The notes beneath the pieces were generated by a model that searched no databases, was not told the DNA's origin, and was given only the letters and a program-made list of their open reading frames with translations. This document shows positions 21,600-33,839 of a stretch of DNA of 64,000 nucleotides, piece by piece (the stretch's first letter is position 1; each line of letters opens with the position of its first letter). Source of the stretch: Isoetes taiwanensis (lineage: Eukaryota > Streptophyta > Lycopodiopsida > Isoetales > Isoetaceae); the NCBI GenBank assembly GCA_021234155.1, contig JAJEKV010000006.1, forward strand, positions 25,847,756 to 25,911,755, read 5' to 3'. Position numbers and translations under genes: made by a program.

Positions 21600-24110
21600 G
21601 AGTACCTATTACCTTAATAGACATAACTTCCAGTGCATATGAGCTTGTTGAATAGTGCAAAATGGTTTGAGTGGGGTGGTTTTTTTTGTTCGCCAAAGGG
21701 TTAGTTATTGGCCCCCAGGGACTTGTGCTATTGAGTGATGATGTCATTGTTTCCCTTAACAGGATCTGTCCATTGGAACAGAGACTCGGGACGAGGAAGT
21801 GGACTCGGACCACCAGCCCTTGTTCGTGCATCTCCATTAGCAAGCTCCCCGTGCATCTACTGCCTCAACACCCCGTGCCCCAAATGCCCTCGACTACTCC
21901 CTCTTACCAAACATCGCTTGAGCATGTGATCCGGATCCTCGCAACTCCCCACATTTCAACAGTCAAGGAGAACCGAACATGAGCTTGCCTTTTTTGTTGC
22001 CACTTATGAAACAAAGGCTCAAAATACGGTTTTGAGGTTATTGAACCTCCACCTTCCCTGTTTTTCAGCACCCTTTGATAGCTTTTTGTGTGAACCAATT
22101 CCTTCTCAATTGCTTAAACATGTTTTCCTGTCCAAACTTGGACCATCCAGGAGAATTCTTCATCCTCAAACCGCCACCCCCATCATTCTCTCTCAACTTC
22201 TTGTGTTTGGTCTCCTCATTTCTCACCCCAAGACATCATCAAAAGGGTTTAGGTTAGTAAGAAAGAAATCAAAGCCACCATGGAATGCATCACCTCGGAG
22301 CAATTTTATCCCATGATCGATCCGGCCCTTTCCTCTAACCATTTCCCAGCCCCCAGGCATGGCTCTCGGTCATAGATGAATTCTTTTGTCATCCAAAGCC
22401 TCAACGATGGAGCTTCCCCTTTAGATGGCATCGGTTTCTTCCGAAAATGGGTCGGGCCTCCAGCATGCCATTGTCCTCAAGGCATTATTCAATAAAGCAT
22501 TGCAAGAAGGCTCCATGAAGCACTAGTAGAGTTGTTATTATACAAGGCGGGGACCCTGAATGCCTAGCCAACTATCGTGCTTATGGTCAACTCAAAACTC
22601 AGGTCGGCATCCTCTGACATGTAAACAATATGATTAGAAGGATTCCTTGTGCGCTCACAAGTATGGGCTTTTGGCTTAGGCATTCCACCATTGATCATAT
22701 CTTCAGCCCACATTACTGATTTGATTGCAAGCTCGCGCAATAGCAAAATCCTGTTTTCGTGGTTTCACAGTTTTACAACTTCCAACTTTTTGCATTAATT
22801 TTGGCCAAAGTTTCCTCCTCCGACAGGAAGTTATGGGATAGGTCATGGGCAATGAGGACCCTCCTGACTTGCGTATTTATAGGCTTTGGATGGGCATGCT
22901 CGCCTATTATCATCGTTTAACACCTCCGGTAATCGGTATATTTCCTTTCCCCCTTCTCCCCACTTCTTTGGCCTTTACATTGAAACCATCCCGAAGATTG
23001 GCTTTATCCATGGAGGTGTAAAAACCCATCTCATGCATCACACAATCCTTTGGTTAACTCATATATCATCCCAAGTTTTCCATCTATTCTATATTCCGGA
23101 GGACCCCAAACTTCCTAATGCCTAATCATTTGCCATTCACCATATATTTTTGTGGGTGTTTAAAACTAGGTGTCTTCTTTTCATCATCCCTCGAAAAAGG
23201 ATTCCCTCAAAGAAATTCACTTAAACATCTTGCAAGATTATTGGTGGCTTATAACATAGTACTTGGGGATCATTCTCAACTACCAAGATCCTTTTCCATT
23301 GTTTTTTAGATGTTCTAGACCTTGGAAAGCAATCCCTGCCAAGTAGAATCATGGCCAATTGGTGTTTAATTGCTGGGCCACAAGTGTTTGACTTTTGAAG
23401 CTTGATTTGATTAACCGGCCTTTTGTATGGGGATGGTTTGTGAGGTCCTGATATCCCTCAACACCAAATGACCTCACGCAGCTTGTGCCCTAATTCTTAA
23501 ATGGAGCCCTTATAAAATGCCCCAATTTTCATGTATTTCCTAATATGAGACAGGTTTCTACCCCTTCAAAAATGCCCATTGAAAATGTATATCATTTATT
23601 TGTACTATTTGAAATTATGGGTGATACCCTTTGCCCAACCTTGCTTTGGCCATTCGATGGGTCCCAATGCCCTTAACTTTTTACAAAAGAACAAAAAAGC
23701 TTAGTGGTTCTCCGCTGTATACATTGTACAAGCAAATTCATAGAATGCATTTAAGGACAAAGAAAGATCACAATGCCCTTTGTACCCTTTGATATTATCA
23801 GAACATTCATCTTAGAATTTTAGAAACAAGTTTTCTACAGCGTTAATTGAAACTTCCAATCTTCAAACCTAGGCTCACACATCCACCCCTTCCATTTTTC
23901 TAGCTCATTGAGTTGAAAACTTATTTCTTATATTCCATATGTCTTCCGATTGAGATAGGGCGTTGATGGTACAAAAGGCATTGTGTGTTGCCACCGTAAA
24001 GCTATTGAGGATGAATGTCATACCCTCCGTCTAGAAGGATGCCCATATCCGAAAGCTATCTTCGATTACTAGTGCAAAAGCCAACCGGCATTTTATTGAA
24101 TTTAACGTAA
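21600..24110. mobile_element. Mosaic LINE region: plus-strand RT fragments inside a diverged copy of the 24.5-26.7 kb unit
   Basis: Many phrases align in order with 24,550-26,650 (for example GGTTAGTAAGAAAGAAATCAA at 22,251 and 24,831), which encodes an antisense L1-type RT. Yet the plus strand also reads a different LINE in order: YKAGDPECLANYR near 22,540-22,575, STIDHIFS near 22,690, FFGLYIETIPKIGF near 22,970, and the C-terminal IEDECHTL near 24,010. The last matches VVEDECHTF at 57.1 kb. The copy also holds a diverged left arm of the Mutator-like foldback at about 23,503-23,680. All frames are broken. Confidence 0.5.
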
Positions 24111-24220
24111 AAGGTTTGTTGGGTCATACCTGTAAAAGTTTATGGATGCACGGACTCAATTGTGTCATCCGGATTCACTTTTGAACTGTCCTCTAAAATT
24201 GTATACACGATACCAAAGAT

Positions 24221-24222
<2 letters not shown>

Positions 24223-24251
<29 letters not shown>
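24223..24251. repeat. Poly(T) tract, 29 nt
   Basis: An uninterrupted run of T separates the two duplicated LINE units. It could be the poly(A) tail of a minus-strand retroelement whose 3' end lies here. Confidence 0.7.
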
Positions 24252-24256
<5 letters not shown>

Positions 24257-24289
24257 GTTGGTTTTAAATTTTCAAATAGAAAAGTCATA

Positions 24290-25954
24290 AATAGGTTTTT
24301 CTAATAAAAGCAAAAGATAATGTAAAGTAAAACTAGTAGGTATGGTCCCAAGACCAATTGCATACCTTTGAGTAGAGTACCAAAATCTAAATATGTAAAT
24401 ATCAAAATATATGTTTGTGTTATTGGTAGCAACCCAAAAAGTAATCTCGCTTTGAGTTGCACATCCGCATGCCACATAAATATCTTTTTTGTGGAATCCC
24501 AACCTCCTTTACCAAACAAATAGCATGTGATCCATCCTTCAGTGTAGTTTGTGAAGTCAAGGAGAACCGAACATGAGGCCTTTTGTTGCCAATATGAAAA
24601 GTTCTCAAAATTTTGAGGTTTTTGAACCTCCACACCTCCCCGCAACCAAAACCACCATTGATAGCTTTCCTTAACCAATTCCCCTTCTCAATTGCTTAAA
24701 CATGTTTTCCATATGAACTTGGACAAATTCTTTTCTTCATCCTCATATAGGAACCCCCATCATTCTCTCTCTCCACTTCTTGTGCTATTGAGTCTCCTCA
24801 TTTCTCCTAAGACATCATCAAAAGCATTTAGGTTAGTAAGAAAGAAATCAAAGTCGCCATGGATAATCTACCAATTTTATCCCATGATCCGTCATAATTC
24901 TTTCCTCTAACCATTTCATGAGCCATACACATTCCGCAATTAAGTAGATGAATTCTTTTTAATCCAAATCAATGATGGATTCTTCCCTCTATTCTTGTCC
25001 AAGACCTTCTATGTTTCCACTGCGGTTGCCATTGTTCTAAGTGTGTTTAAAAATCTATTAGTATCCATGAACCCGAGAATGTTTTTTCCTCGCAATTGAA
25101 CCTCTGGTTTTATTTGTGCTTGCCACCAACTCAAAAACTCGCAAAAAATTCTCAAACTGTAAACACATGATTAGAAAATTCCCTTTATCATCCGTATATT
25201 GGGCGATAGTGATACCGTTCATGGTCATATTTAGCCCTTTTATCATTTGTTTGCAAGCTCGTTGAAATATGTAGCCATTCCAATGTTTTCAATTTAAAGA
25301 ACTATAAAAAATCCAACTTTTGCATTAATTTTAACCAAAGTTTCCATCACAAAGCTACATTGCATTTGCTTTGGATGGCTTGTGTACTATTATCTACTTA
25401 TACACCTCCTTTATTGAATATTTCCTTTTCCCCGCAATGTCCATAGTTTTCACTAAAACCATCCTCGACTTCAACTTTATCCATAACCCTAAAAATCTCC
25501 TTATCAACCCTGATCCTTTGGTTAATTGTAATCTCATCCCAAGTTTTCCATCTATTCAAGTTTTCTTAGATCCCCAAACTTCCTAAGGCCTAATCATGCC
25601 ATTGCATATATTTTGTGGGTGTTTAAAAGCTAGAAACCTTCTTCCTCTCGTGCAAAAATCGGGGATGCCAAAAAAAATTGTTTTCTAAACATCTTGCATC
25701 AATTATTGGTTGCTTATAACATAGACTTACCTCATTCCATGCTTCAAAGATCCTTTTCATTGTTTTAGATGTTCTAGACCTAACAACTTAATCATTTTGG
25801 AGAAAGTAGAATCCATCTTGATTGGTTTTTAATTGTAGGACTTCCCAAAATGTTTGACTTTTTGAAGCCATGATTTGATTAACCTCAGAGCTGGTGATGG
25901 TTTTGAACAATAGATAGCACTCCAAACCAACTTATTTGCTTTGCTTGTGCTGAA
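24290..25954 (-). pseudogene. Antisense L1-type LINE fragment (RT to C-terminal region)
   Basis: Minus-strand reading gives an RT box with YTDD (about 25,200), followed leftwards by the post-RT region ending in WWFWLRGGVEVQKPQNF and WITCYLFGKGGWDSTKK (24,450-24,660), typical of L1 ORF2 C-terminal sequence. Frameshifts and stops are frequent. The unit is followed on the right by a foldback element with its own target duplication. Confidence 0.6.
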
Positions 25955-25963
25955 TAAATAAAT

Positions 25964-26676
25964 GGGAAAAACTATAAAATGCCCCTAACTTTCATGTATT
26001 TCATAATATGCCCCTAACATTCTAAAAATTCACAAAATGCCCTTGAAAATGTATACATGTATTTGTACTATTTGAAATTTTATAAAATACCCTTTAACTT
26101 TTACTTAAATTCATGAAATGCCCTTAACTTTTTAACAAAATCACAAAAAGCCCTTCCTAAATGTATACATTCTACAACCAATTAAATTCATAGAATGCAC
26201 TTTAGTTTAGCTTAACTTCATACAATGCCCTTTGTACCCTTGATATTAGGAACATTCATCTTTAGAATTTTAGAAACAAGTTTTCTAGCTCAATTGAAAT
26301 TCCATCTTCAAACAAAACACATCGTGAGACGATTTTTCTAGCTCATTGAGTTAAAAAAACTTATTTCTTATATTCTCATATGTCTTCCCGATATCCTAAA
26401 TATTTTGATGGTACAAAAGGCATTGTGTGAAGGTAAGCAAAAGTAAAGCGTATTCTATGAATTTGATCAAAAGTTCTAGAAGGATGTACATTTAGAAACT
26501 TTCGAATATGTGCAAAGTTAAGGGCATTTCATGAATTTAAGTAAAAGTTAAGGGTATTTTGTAAAATTTCAATGAGTACAAATACATGTATACATTTCCA
26601 ATCATTTTGTGAATTTTCGAAAGTTAAGGGCATATTGTGAAATAAGGAAAAGTTAGGGGATTTTGTAGTTTTTCCC
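25964..26676. mobile_element. Mutator-like foldback MITE (713 bp, long TIRs)
   Basis: The element is flanked by perfect 9-bp target duplications TAAATAAAT (25955-25963 and 26677-26685). Its terminal inverted repeats are about 165 bp: left 25964 to about 26,130, right about 26,510 to 26,676, starting GGGAAAAACTA and ending TAGTTTTTCCC. A 9-bp duplication with long TIRs fits the Mutator (MULE) superfamily. The arms contain repeated ATGCCC(C/T)TAACTTT phrases. No transposase is encoded. A diverged relative lies at about 23.5-24.1 kb. Confidence 0.88.
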
Positions 26677-26685
26677 TAAATAAAT

Positions 26686-27485
26686 ACCTTGCAACCTAAA
26701 CCACCATTCTTTTTATCCTTAACTAATGGCCTGTCGTGCCACCTTATGACCGTTCCGCCATATGAACTTCCTAATTGCCGTTTCAATCTTGTTATAGGAA
26801 CCCTTGTCACCAATAATTGCTGAAGAAAAGTAGACATGTGTACTACCAATCATTGTATTTGCAATTTCAACTCTTCCAACCTAATGATAATGTCCCCGAT
26901 ACTTATTGAGTTTCGTTTTATTCGAGACTATTGGCTTCCATACACCGCGATTTTTATTAAGGGCCAAAGGAATCCCTAAGATGGTAATAACTTTATTCTT
27001 GTCCAAGACCTTTCCCCTCAGTGCCTTATCCAAGTATCTATAATGATAGCACTTTTTTCCCTGCTCTGACTCGACACTTTGCCAAAAATCTCAATTGCCT
27101 CCAAAAAATTCTCCAAACTTTTATCTCCATATTTAAGAAAACAAATGTATCATCCTGCATATTGCATGATAGTAAAGGGTTCATGGTCTTCCGCATCACC
27201 AATGTTTGGATCTTACCTTGTTGTTGAAGATATGTAGCCATTCGGTAACAATTTCAAAGAATCTATCAAAATAATGGTGCCAATGGGCAACCTTTGTCTT
27301 ACCCCACGCCTACATTGAAATTGTTTGGTTGATTCCCATTTATTACTAAAGCACTTTTGAAGATCTTTGTACAATTAAGGCTCCATATTTTCATGATAGA
27401 CTTCATCTTTAAAACCCAAATGTTTCATTGCTCTTTTCTAAAACTCCCAATTAATTGTATCATAAGCTCTTTTGAAAATCAAGTT
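26686..27485 (-). pseudogene. Antisense L1-type LINE fragment (RT palm to post-RT)
   Basis: On the minus strand the right end carries the FKRAYDTI-like RT motif (about 27,450-27,480) and an MQDDTF box sits near 27,150. The segment GRVEIANTMIGSTHVYFSS lies at about 26,820-26,880, close to the corresponding segment of the LINE at 956-1249. Multiple frameshifts are present. It is the third consecutive antisense LINE piece in this part of the window. Confidence 0.7.
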
Positions 27486-27489
27486 TTTA

Positions 27490-27665
27490 ATACATTAACA
27501 TACTAAGTATGCTAATAGCATACTTATTACTACTAAGGTTTTTCCCTCGAAAACCCTTGAGAGATTTTAATCACATCTGATATCGCTTCTTTGCTCTCTT
27601 TTGTTTGATTCCATAGGCACCATGGTCTCACCCACTAAAAAATCTATTCTTCTATTCTATTCTTA
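27490..27665 (+). other. LINE 3'-end remnant: conserved hairpin plus (TTCTA)n tail
   Basis: The hairpin GGTTTTTC-CCT-CGAAAACC (27,537-27,556), the downstream TTTTAATC, the phrase CCATAGG...TGGTCTC and a terminal TTCTATTCTATTCT run (27,642-27,663) match, in the same order, the 3' end of the non-LTR element at 57.3-57.5 kb. The outer stem seen in the other copies is not evident here. Confidence 0.5.
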
Positions 27666-27669
27666 TTAT

Positions 27670-28390
27670 TTGGTAACTAACAACATTCCTATCATTTTGG
27701 AGGCAAGCCTTGAACTTCCATCTTGACATATTTTCTTTTGTTGCCTAAACAAAAAGCTTGATTCCATGATTGTCTTCTAGATTGCATTTGATTTCTTGAT
27801 TCTCAAATATGTCATTTCAACACCTGTGATCTCCAACGTTTAAGATCCCTAGCATGTTTGAGTCTTGAATTGTATAAGCAAGTGTATTGTATTGTATCGC
27901 AGGTTGTTGGCATTTTATTTTGTGTTTGAGATGGTTACTCAAGCAAGTATAAAACATATTTGAGTATGTATTTCATGGCATAGTGTTGATAGCATAATAA
28001 CATACTTAACAAACTTCCAATATGGCTGCACCAACTAATATGGTTATTGCATAGTTGTTCACCGCTAGGAGCTTATTTAGCTATAGAATGATGCCATTCA
28101 ATCTCTTAGACCTTTTTTCGTTGATCCCATCCTTAGTTCAATTGACTAGGGGATTCAATTGTGTAGCAAAGAAGCTTATATGTCATCAATCAAAGATCAC
28201 TACTCTCCCCACCCCCTTCAAAAAAATAAAAGTTGCTCTATCCTTTCCGGGCTTATTATCCCATGTCTCAAATATGAAGAAGAACATTTGGAGGCTACAA
28301 TATACCCAAGGTGATGTCAATCAACTTTAAGAAAACACAATGTTGTTGCCAATCTAAAACTACATATTGATATCTTTACTTTCATGCACT
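27670..28390. other. No supported gene
   Basis: A/T-rich sequence with only short chance frames; it precedes the first copy of the Helitron-ended repeat unit. Confidence 0.4.
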
Positions 28391-29440
28391 ATATAGGTCT
28401 TGTGATGGAGTTCTCGAGGGCCTTTAATATATCGACCCATTAAGCAACATTAATGCTATGGAAATTTAGACTAGTTAGTATCCAATGGATATCAAAAGTC
28501 TATTCTATTCTACGGGGAATGATTGGCATAGTAAAGAAGCAAGGTAATCAATGATATATAATGTAACTAATAACCGCATTTGACATTGTTGGGTTTATGT
28601 TGGGAACAAAATGGTAGGCCAACAATGCTCCCAATTTTAAAAGGCTATCCCGACTTACCTTCATAAGAATTTTACTTGAATTACTTTTAGAAGAATTTTG
28701 AACCTGAATTTAATGGATTTTATACAGCACCCCGGATATTGATAGGCCTATGGGACATAATCAAAGAGAACAACAAACGTATTACCACAAGAACTAAAAC
28801 GCCCTAGAGAGTATGGCAAGAGCATTTTAGGGGATGGTTCGCTAAAATCCATAGACTAATCAACACATTGTGGATATGTTCGGATATCATAGTAGGGTGT
28901 GCGAGACGAATGCGATGCAAAAAGTTGTGTTCTACTTTCTAAAGATGTGTGAGACACTACCACAATTGTTTAATGTAAAGGGTTGAACATGGCCCCAATC
29001 AAGGTTTAGATTCTAAAGGCACACCATTTCCACCAAGGGAAGGGAACTAATCAATCTTCAATTGGACATGGTCCCACCATCATAGATAGATAGATAGATA
29101 GTATAGATAGATAGATAGATAGATGAGATATTATACCCGATAGATAGATAGATAGATAGATAGATGAACAGATAGCTAGATAGATAGATAGATACATCCG
29201 ATATGATCTCCGATAGATAGAATAGATAGATAGATAGTAATTTTGGCATCATGCCTATATAGATAGATATATCTCCATAGAAAGGTTGGTTTCATTTTGT
29301 TTGGTAATTTAGTACCCCAAATGAGGGCCTCTCCCACACCTATATAGAAGGTTTTTTGTTTCACAAAGGTTTTTCATCTATTCTAGAGACATATTCTTCA
29401 CATTGTTGTGGTTTTATTTTGTGTTTGAAAACTTTATCAC
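28390..29440 (-). repeat. Helitron-ended repeat unit, copy 1
   Basis: This is the most diverged of four copies of a unit with the phrase GGCATAGTAAAGAAGCAAGG, then the CTAG(T) site and a GCCCA...TGGG hairpin relic (here decayed, about 28,566-28,595), then a shared body of about 1 kb. It carries a (GATA)n tract at 29,085-29,240 broken by point changes. Confidence 0.6.
29085..29240. repeat. Interrupted GATA microsatellite
   Basis: Several GATA runs are broken by short unique stretches. It occupies the same position in its unit as the pure tract at 30.5 kb. Confidence 0.9.
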
Positions 29441-29490
29441 TATATTGTAAAACCGTCTCATAGGTCTCCTTGGGCCGTTAAAATATACTT

Positions 29491-29514
29491 CCTTCCTTCC
29501 TTCCTTCCTTCCTC
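29491..29514. repeat. (TTCC)n microsatellite
   Basis: About six TTCC units occur between repeat copies 1 and 2. Confidence 0.85.
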
Positions 29515-29739
29515 CCCTTTTTTTTTATTTCCATATCCACGACATTTTCATTTAGTATAGGAATATGCCCAGGATCAATATTGTTTGGATGGACCATTTC
29601 TTAGCCACTATTTAGGGATTAATAAGTATGCAAAGGTGGTTTTGGCCGGCCTTCGAATGCACATGCCATACCCTCTCATCACCCCCAAAAAAAATTAAAA
29701 TACAGTGATCCTTTGGGAAATGCATGTCTCAAATATGAA

Positions 29740-31250
<1,511 letters not shown>

Positions 31251-31259
31251 CAACTTTTA

Positions 31260-32380
31260 GGTAATGCAGACACAATGCTATCAAATGGATATCAAAAGAA
31301 CTATTCTATTCTCTGATTGTAAATTGTTGGCATAGTAAAGAAGCAAGGTAATCAATGATAATATAATGTAACTAGTATAGCATTGCCCAACATTCTTTGG
31401 GTTTAAGTTGGGAACACAGTAAATGATAGGCCAACAATGCTCCCAACTTTAAAGGTATCCCTACTTAACTTCTAAAATTTTACTTAACCGCCTTTTAAGA
31501 ATTGAATTGAATTTAATGGATTTTTATCGTTCGCGGATACTGATAAGCCCATGGGACATAATCAAAGAGAACAGCAAACATATTATCGCTAGAACTAAAA
31601 AAGGCTAGATGCTTTTCATCTTACAAAGCTTTGCAAAATCATTTGTAAAATGCAAAGTAGGGTGTGCGTTGACCAAGATGCAAAAGTTGTGTTCTCTCTT
31701 ATATAGATGTGTGAGACATCCGATAATTGTTTATGTAAAGGGTCATTTATAGTGGCATCAATCAAGGTTTAGATTTCATTAAATCATTCATAAAGCTTAT
31801 CATTTCTCAAAGGGAAGGAAATAATAGTCTTCATTTGGCATGGCCTATATAGAAAGATTGGTTTCTTTTTGTTTGGTAATTTAGTACCCCAAGTGGGCAG
31901 AGTTTGCTATCCCTTAGTTAGTTATTCTGAAAGTTGCCTTCTATTCTATTCTTCACATGTAAATTTATTTGTTATGCCATTACATAATCACTTTATGGCT
32001 TTGTTTGATCCTTTTATTGATGTGCAATAAATACTCAACGGGCATTTACCCCTAAGCACACAAGAGTGTGCAATCAAAATAGATAGGAATGCCAATAACG
32101 TGGAAGAAAAGGAGACGAGATCATTCCCCTTAAGGGGGACCAATATTTATCTAAATCTATGATTTGGTGCAGGCGAGGGGGCCAATATTTAACGACATGT
32201 ATGGTTTTAATTTGGTGAACTTTGCAGAAGTCGTAATCTAGTAAATTGAAATTGAAAATCTAGTTAGTTAATGCATGGTAGTAAAATTTTTAACATTTTT
32301 TTTTTTTTTATTTTCTACCGACACAATGCAACTTTTAGGTTCAAAACTTAAGATATTGAGCTACCTAGAAAATTCTGGAG
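31260..32380 (-). repeat. Helitron-ended repeat unit, copy 3, leading into MYB copy A
   Basis: CTAG lies at 31372-31375 with a weakened hairpin. The body matches copy 4 (43.37-44.6 kb) closely, and the match continues through 33,023 into MYB exons 1 and 2. The GATA tract is absent. Confidence 0.65.
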
Positions 32381-32703
32381 TTGGGTAGAAAGGTTTGCCT
32401 CACAGTGACAACAAATGTCCTTTTAGCAACTTGGCCTGCAAGAAACTCGTATTTTCCACGTTCGATATGCTACCACTATTTTGATTTGTCGGTTAAATAC
32501 ATGTGGGAGACATCAATCAAGCTCTTATTGAATTTAGATGCAAGACAGTTTGGCTTTATATACCTACCTGGAAAAATTATGTGGTTTGCCTGAATGTACC
32601 TTGTAGGCAACATGGCTCATGGGGGCCTGCCATAAGCTAATGTTTCAAATCCTGGCATTATTACCAAGCTTTTTAAGTTATAGGTCTATAGTTTGGTTGC
32701 ACA

Positions 32704-33023
32704 ATGAAGACCTGCTCTTGCTGCAGGGCCGCTACCTCTAGAAATATGAAGAAGGGCCTCTGGTCTCCTGATGAGGACGATAAACTAAAAAATTTTGTGA
32801 GCAAGCATGGAATCATGAAATGGAGCCAGGTGCCCCTTTTGGCAAGTAATATATTAAACCAGTTACACTCTAACAAAAAATCTGATTTGTGAACTTACAT
32901 CGGTTTTTTGTTCAGGATTAGAACGTTGTGGAAAGAGCCATGTAGACTTCGAGATGGCTCAATTACTTAAGACACGGCATAAAAGCGAGGAGAATTCACA
33001 CCTTTGGAACGAAGCTTGTCTTT
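32704..33023 (+). pseudogene. Truncated R2R3-MYB pseudogene (copy A)
   Basis: Exon 1 (32704-32845) is almost identical to exon 1 of the 45.0 kb gene and encodes the first half of the R2 repeat ([19 protein letters not shown]). The base before the splice donor is changed, from CAG|GTAATA to CAA|GTAATA. Exon 2 starts at 32916 but has small insertions around GTCGTAGACT-like sequence that shift the frame. Homology to copy B stops abruptly at 33,023, so the R3 repeat and the C-terminus are missing. A functional MYB DNA-binding domain cannot be made. Confidence 0.88.
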
Positions 33024-33830
33024 GGGTGTGTTTTTGCTTGACATATGCAAAAAAGCATGTGGGTGACACCCATCTTTGAAAAAGCTTTTCAAACCCGATG
33101 TGACGTCCGCCCGGAGTCCTCGGCCGATCCGAATTTTTAAGCCCTTCATTCGACGCCATGCAAAATTCTGGCCGGGAGGGAGATTCTTTTCTTGGATGGT
33201 TTAGGTGCGGGAGTGAATTTTGCAATTCGAAATGGGAAATGGCGGTGTTGTCTCATTGTTCTTGCAAAGTTATTGCAATTCATTCATCACATCCACTATG
33301 GATTTGGAATTCGCCGTCTGTCTTCCTTGGCCAAGAACCGAAAGTGCAATTTTATCCGGCACAATTCTATCGGGGCTTACAACAATTTCGGCCCGACAAT
33401 CTGAAAGATTTATGGAGTCTTTGCCTTTAGTTTCAACAAAAATTTTGATGACAAGATGATTCCCGGTAGAGGTATGCGAGGCTTACTTACACGTTTCTTG
33501 GCTTTCTGGCACTTTATTTTTAATTGTTGTGCCTTGATAGGAGAAAACGAACCCTAGCTGTCCAAGATGAAACAAGATCGAGAGGATATTCAACATGAAA
33601 AGCATATGAAGGTATGTTGTTAGTGCTTGTTTAGTCTTTGTAATAACCGATTTTTTTGTAATGATATTGAATGTAAAAACTTCATCTAAGGTGGTGGATG
33701 TTTTACGTGAAGAAGCACATCTTTGGGTTGTCTTTGAATGACACAAATGCGGATGTAGAGGATCGAGGTAATTCGAGGATTTATTATATTGTTGTTTGTT
33801 TGTGTAAAGAGAAACTTCATGACTAACCTT
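33024..33830. other. Left part of the inter-MYB block, no clear gene
   Basis: Short broken frames occur, and the sequence switches abruptly from MYB homology at 33,023. It may contain the 5' region of the transposase-like gene that follows. No terminal inverted repeat matching the right edge (about 43,366) was found. Confidence 0.4.
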
Positions 33831-33839
33831 AGTTCTTGA

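Noticed and set aside
29058-29364. Tyr/Ile/Ser/Leu-repeat open frames
   Set aside because: These are translations of the GATA microsatellite.
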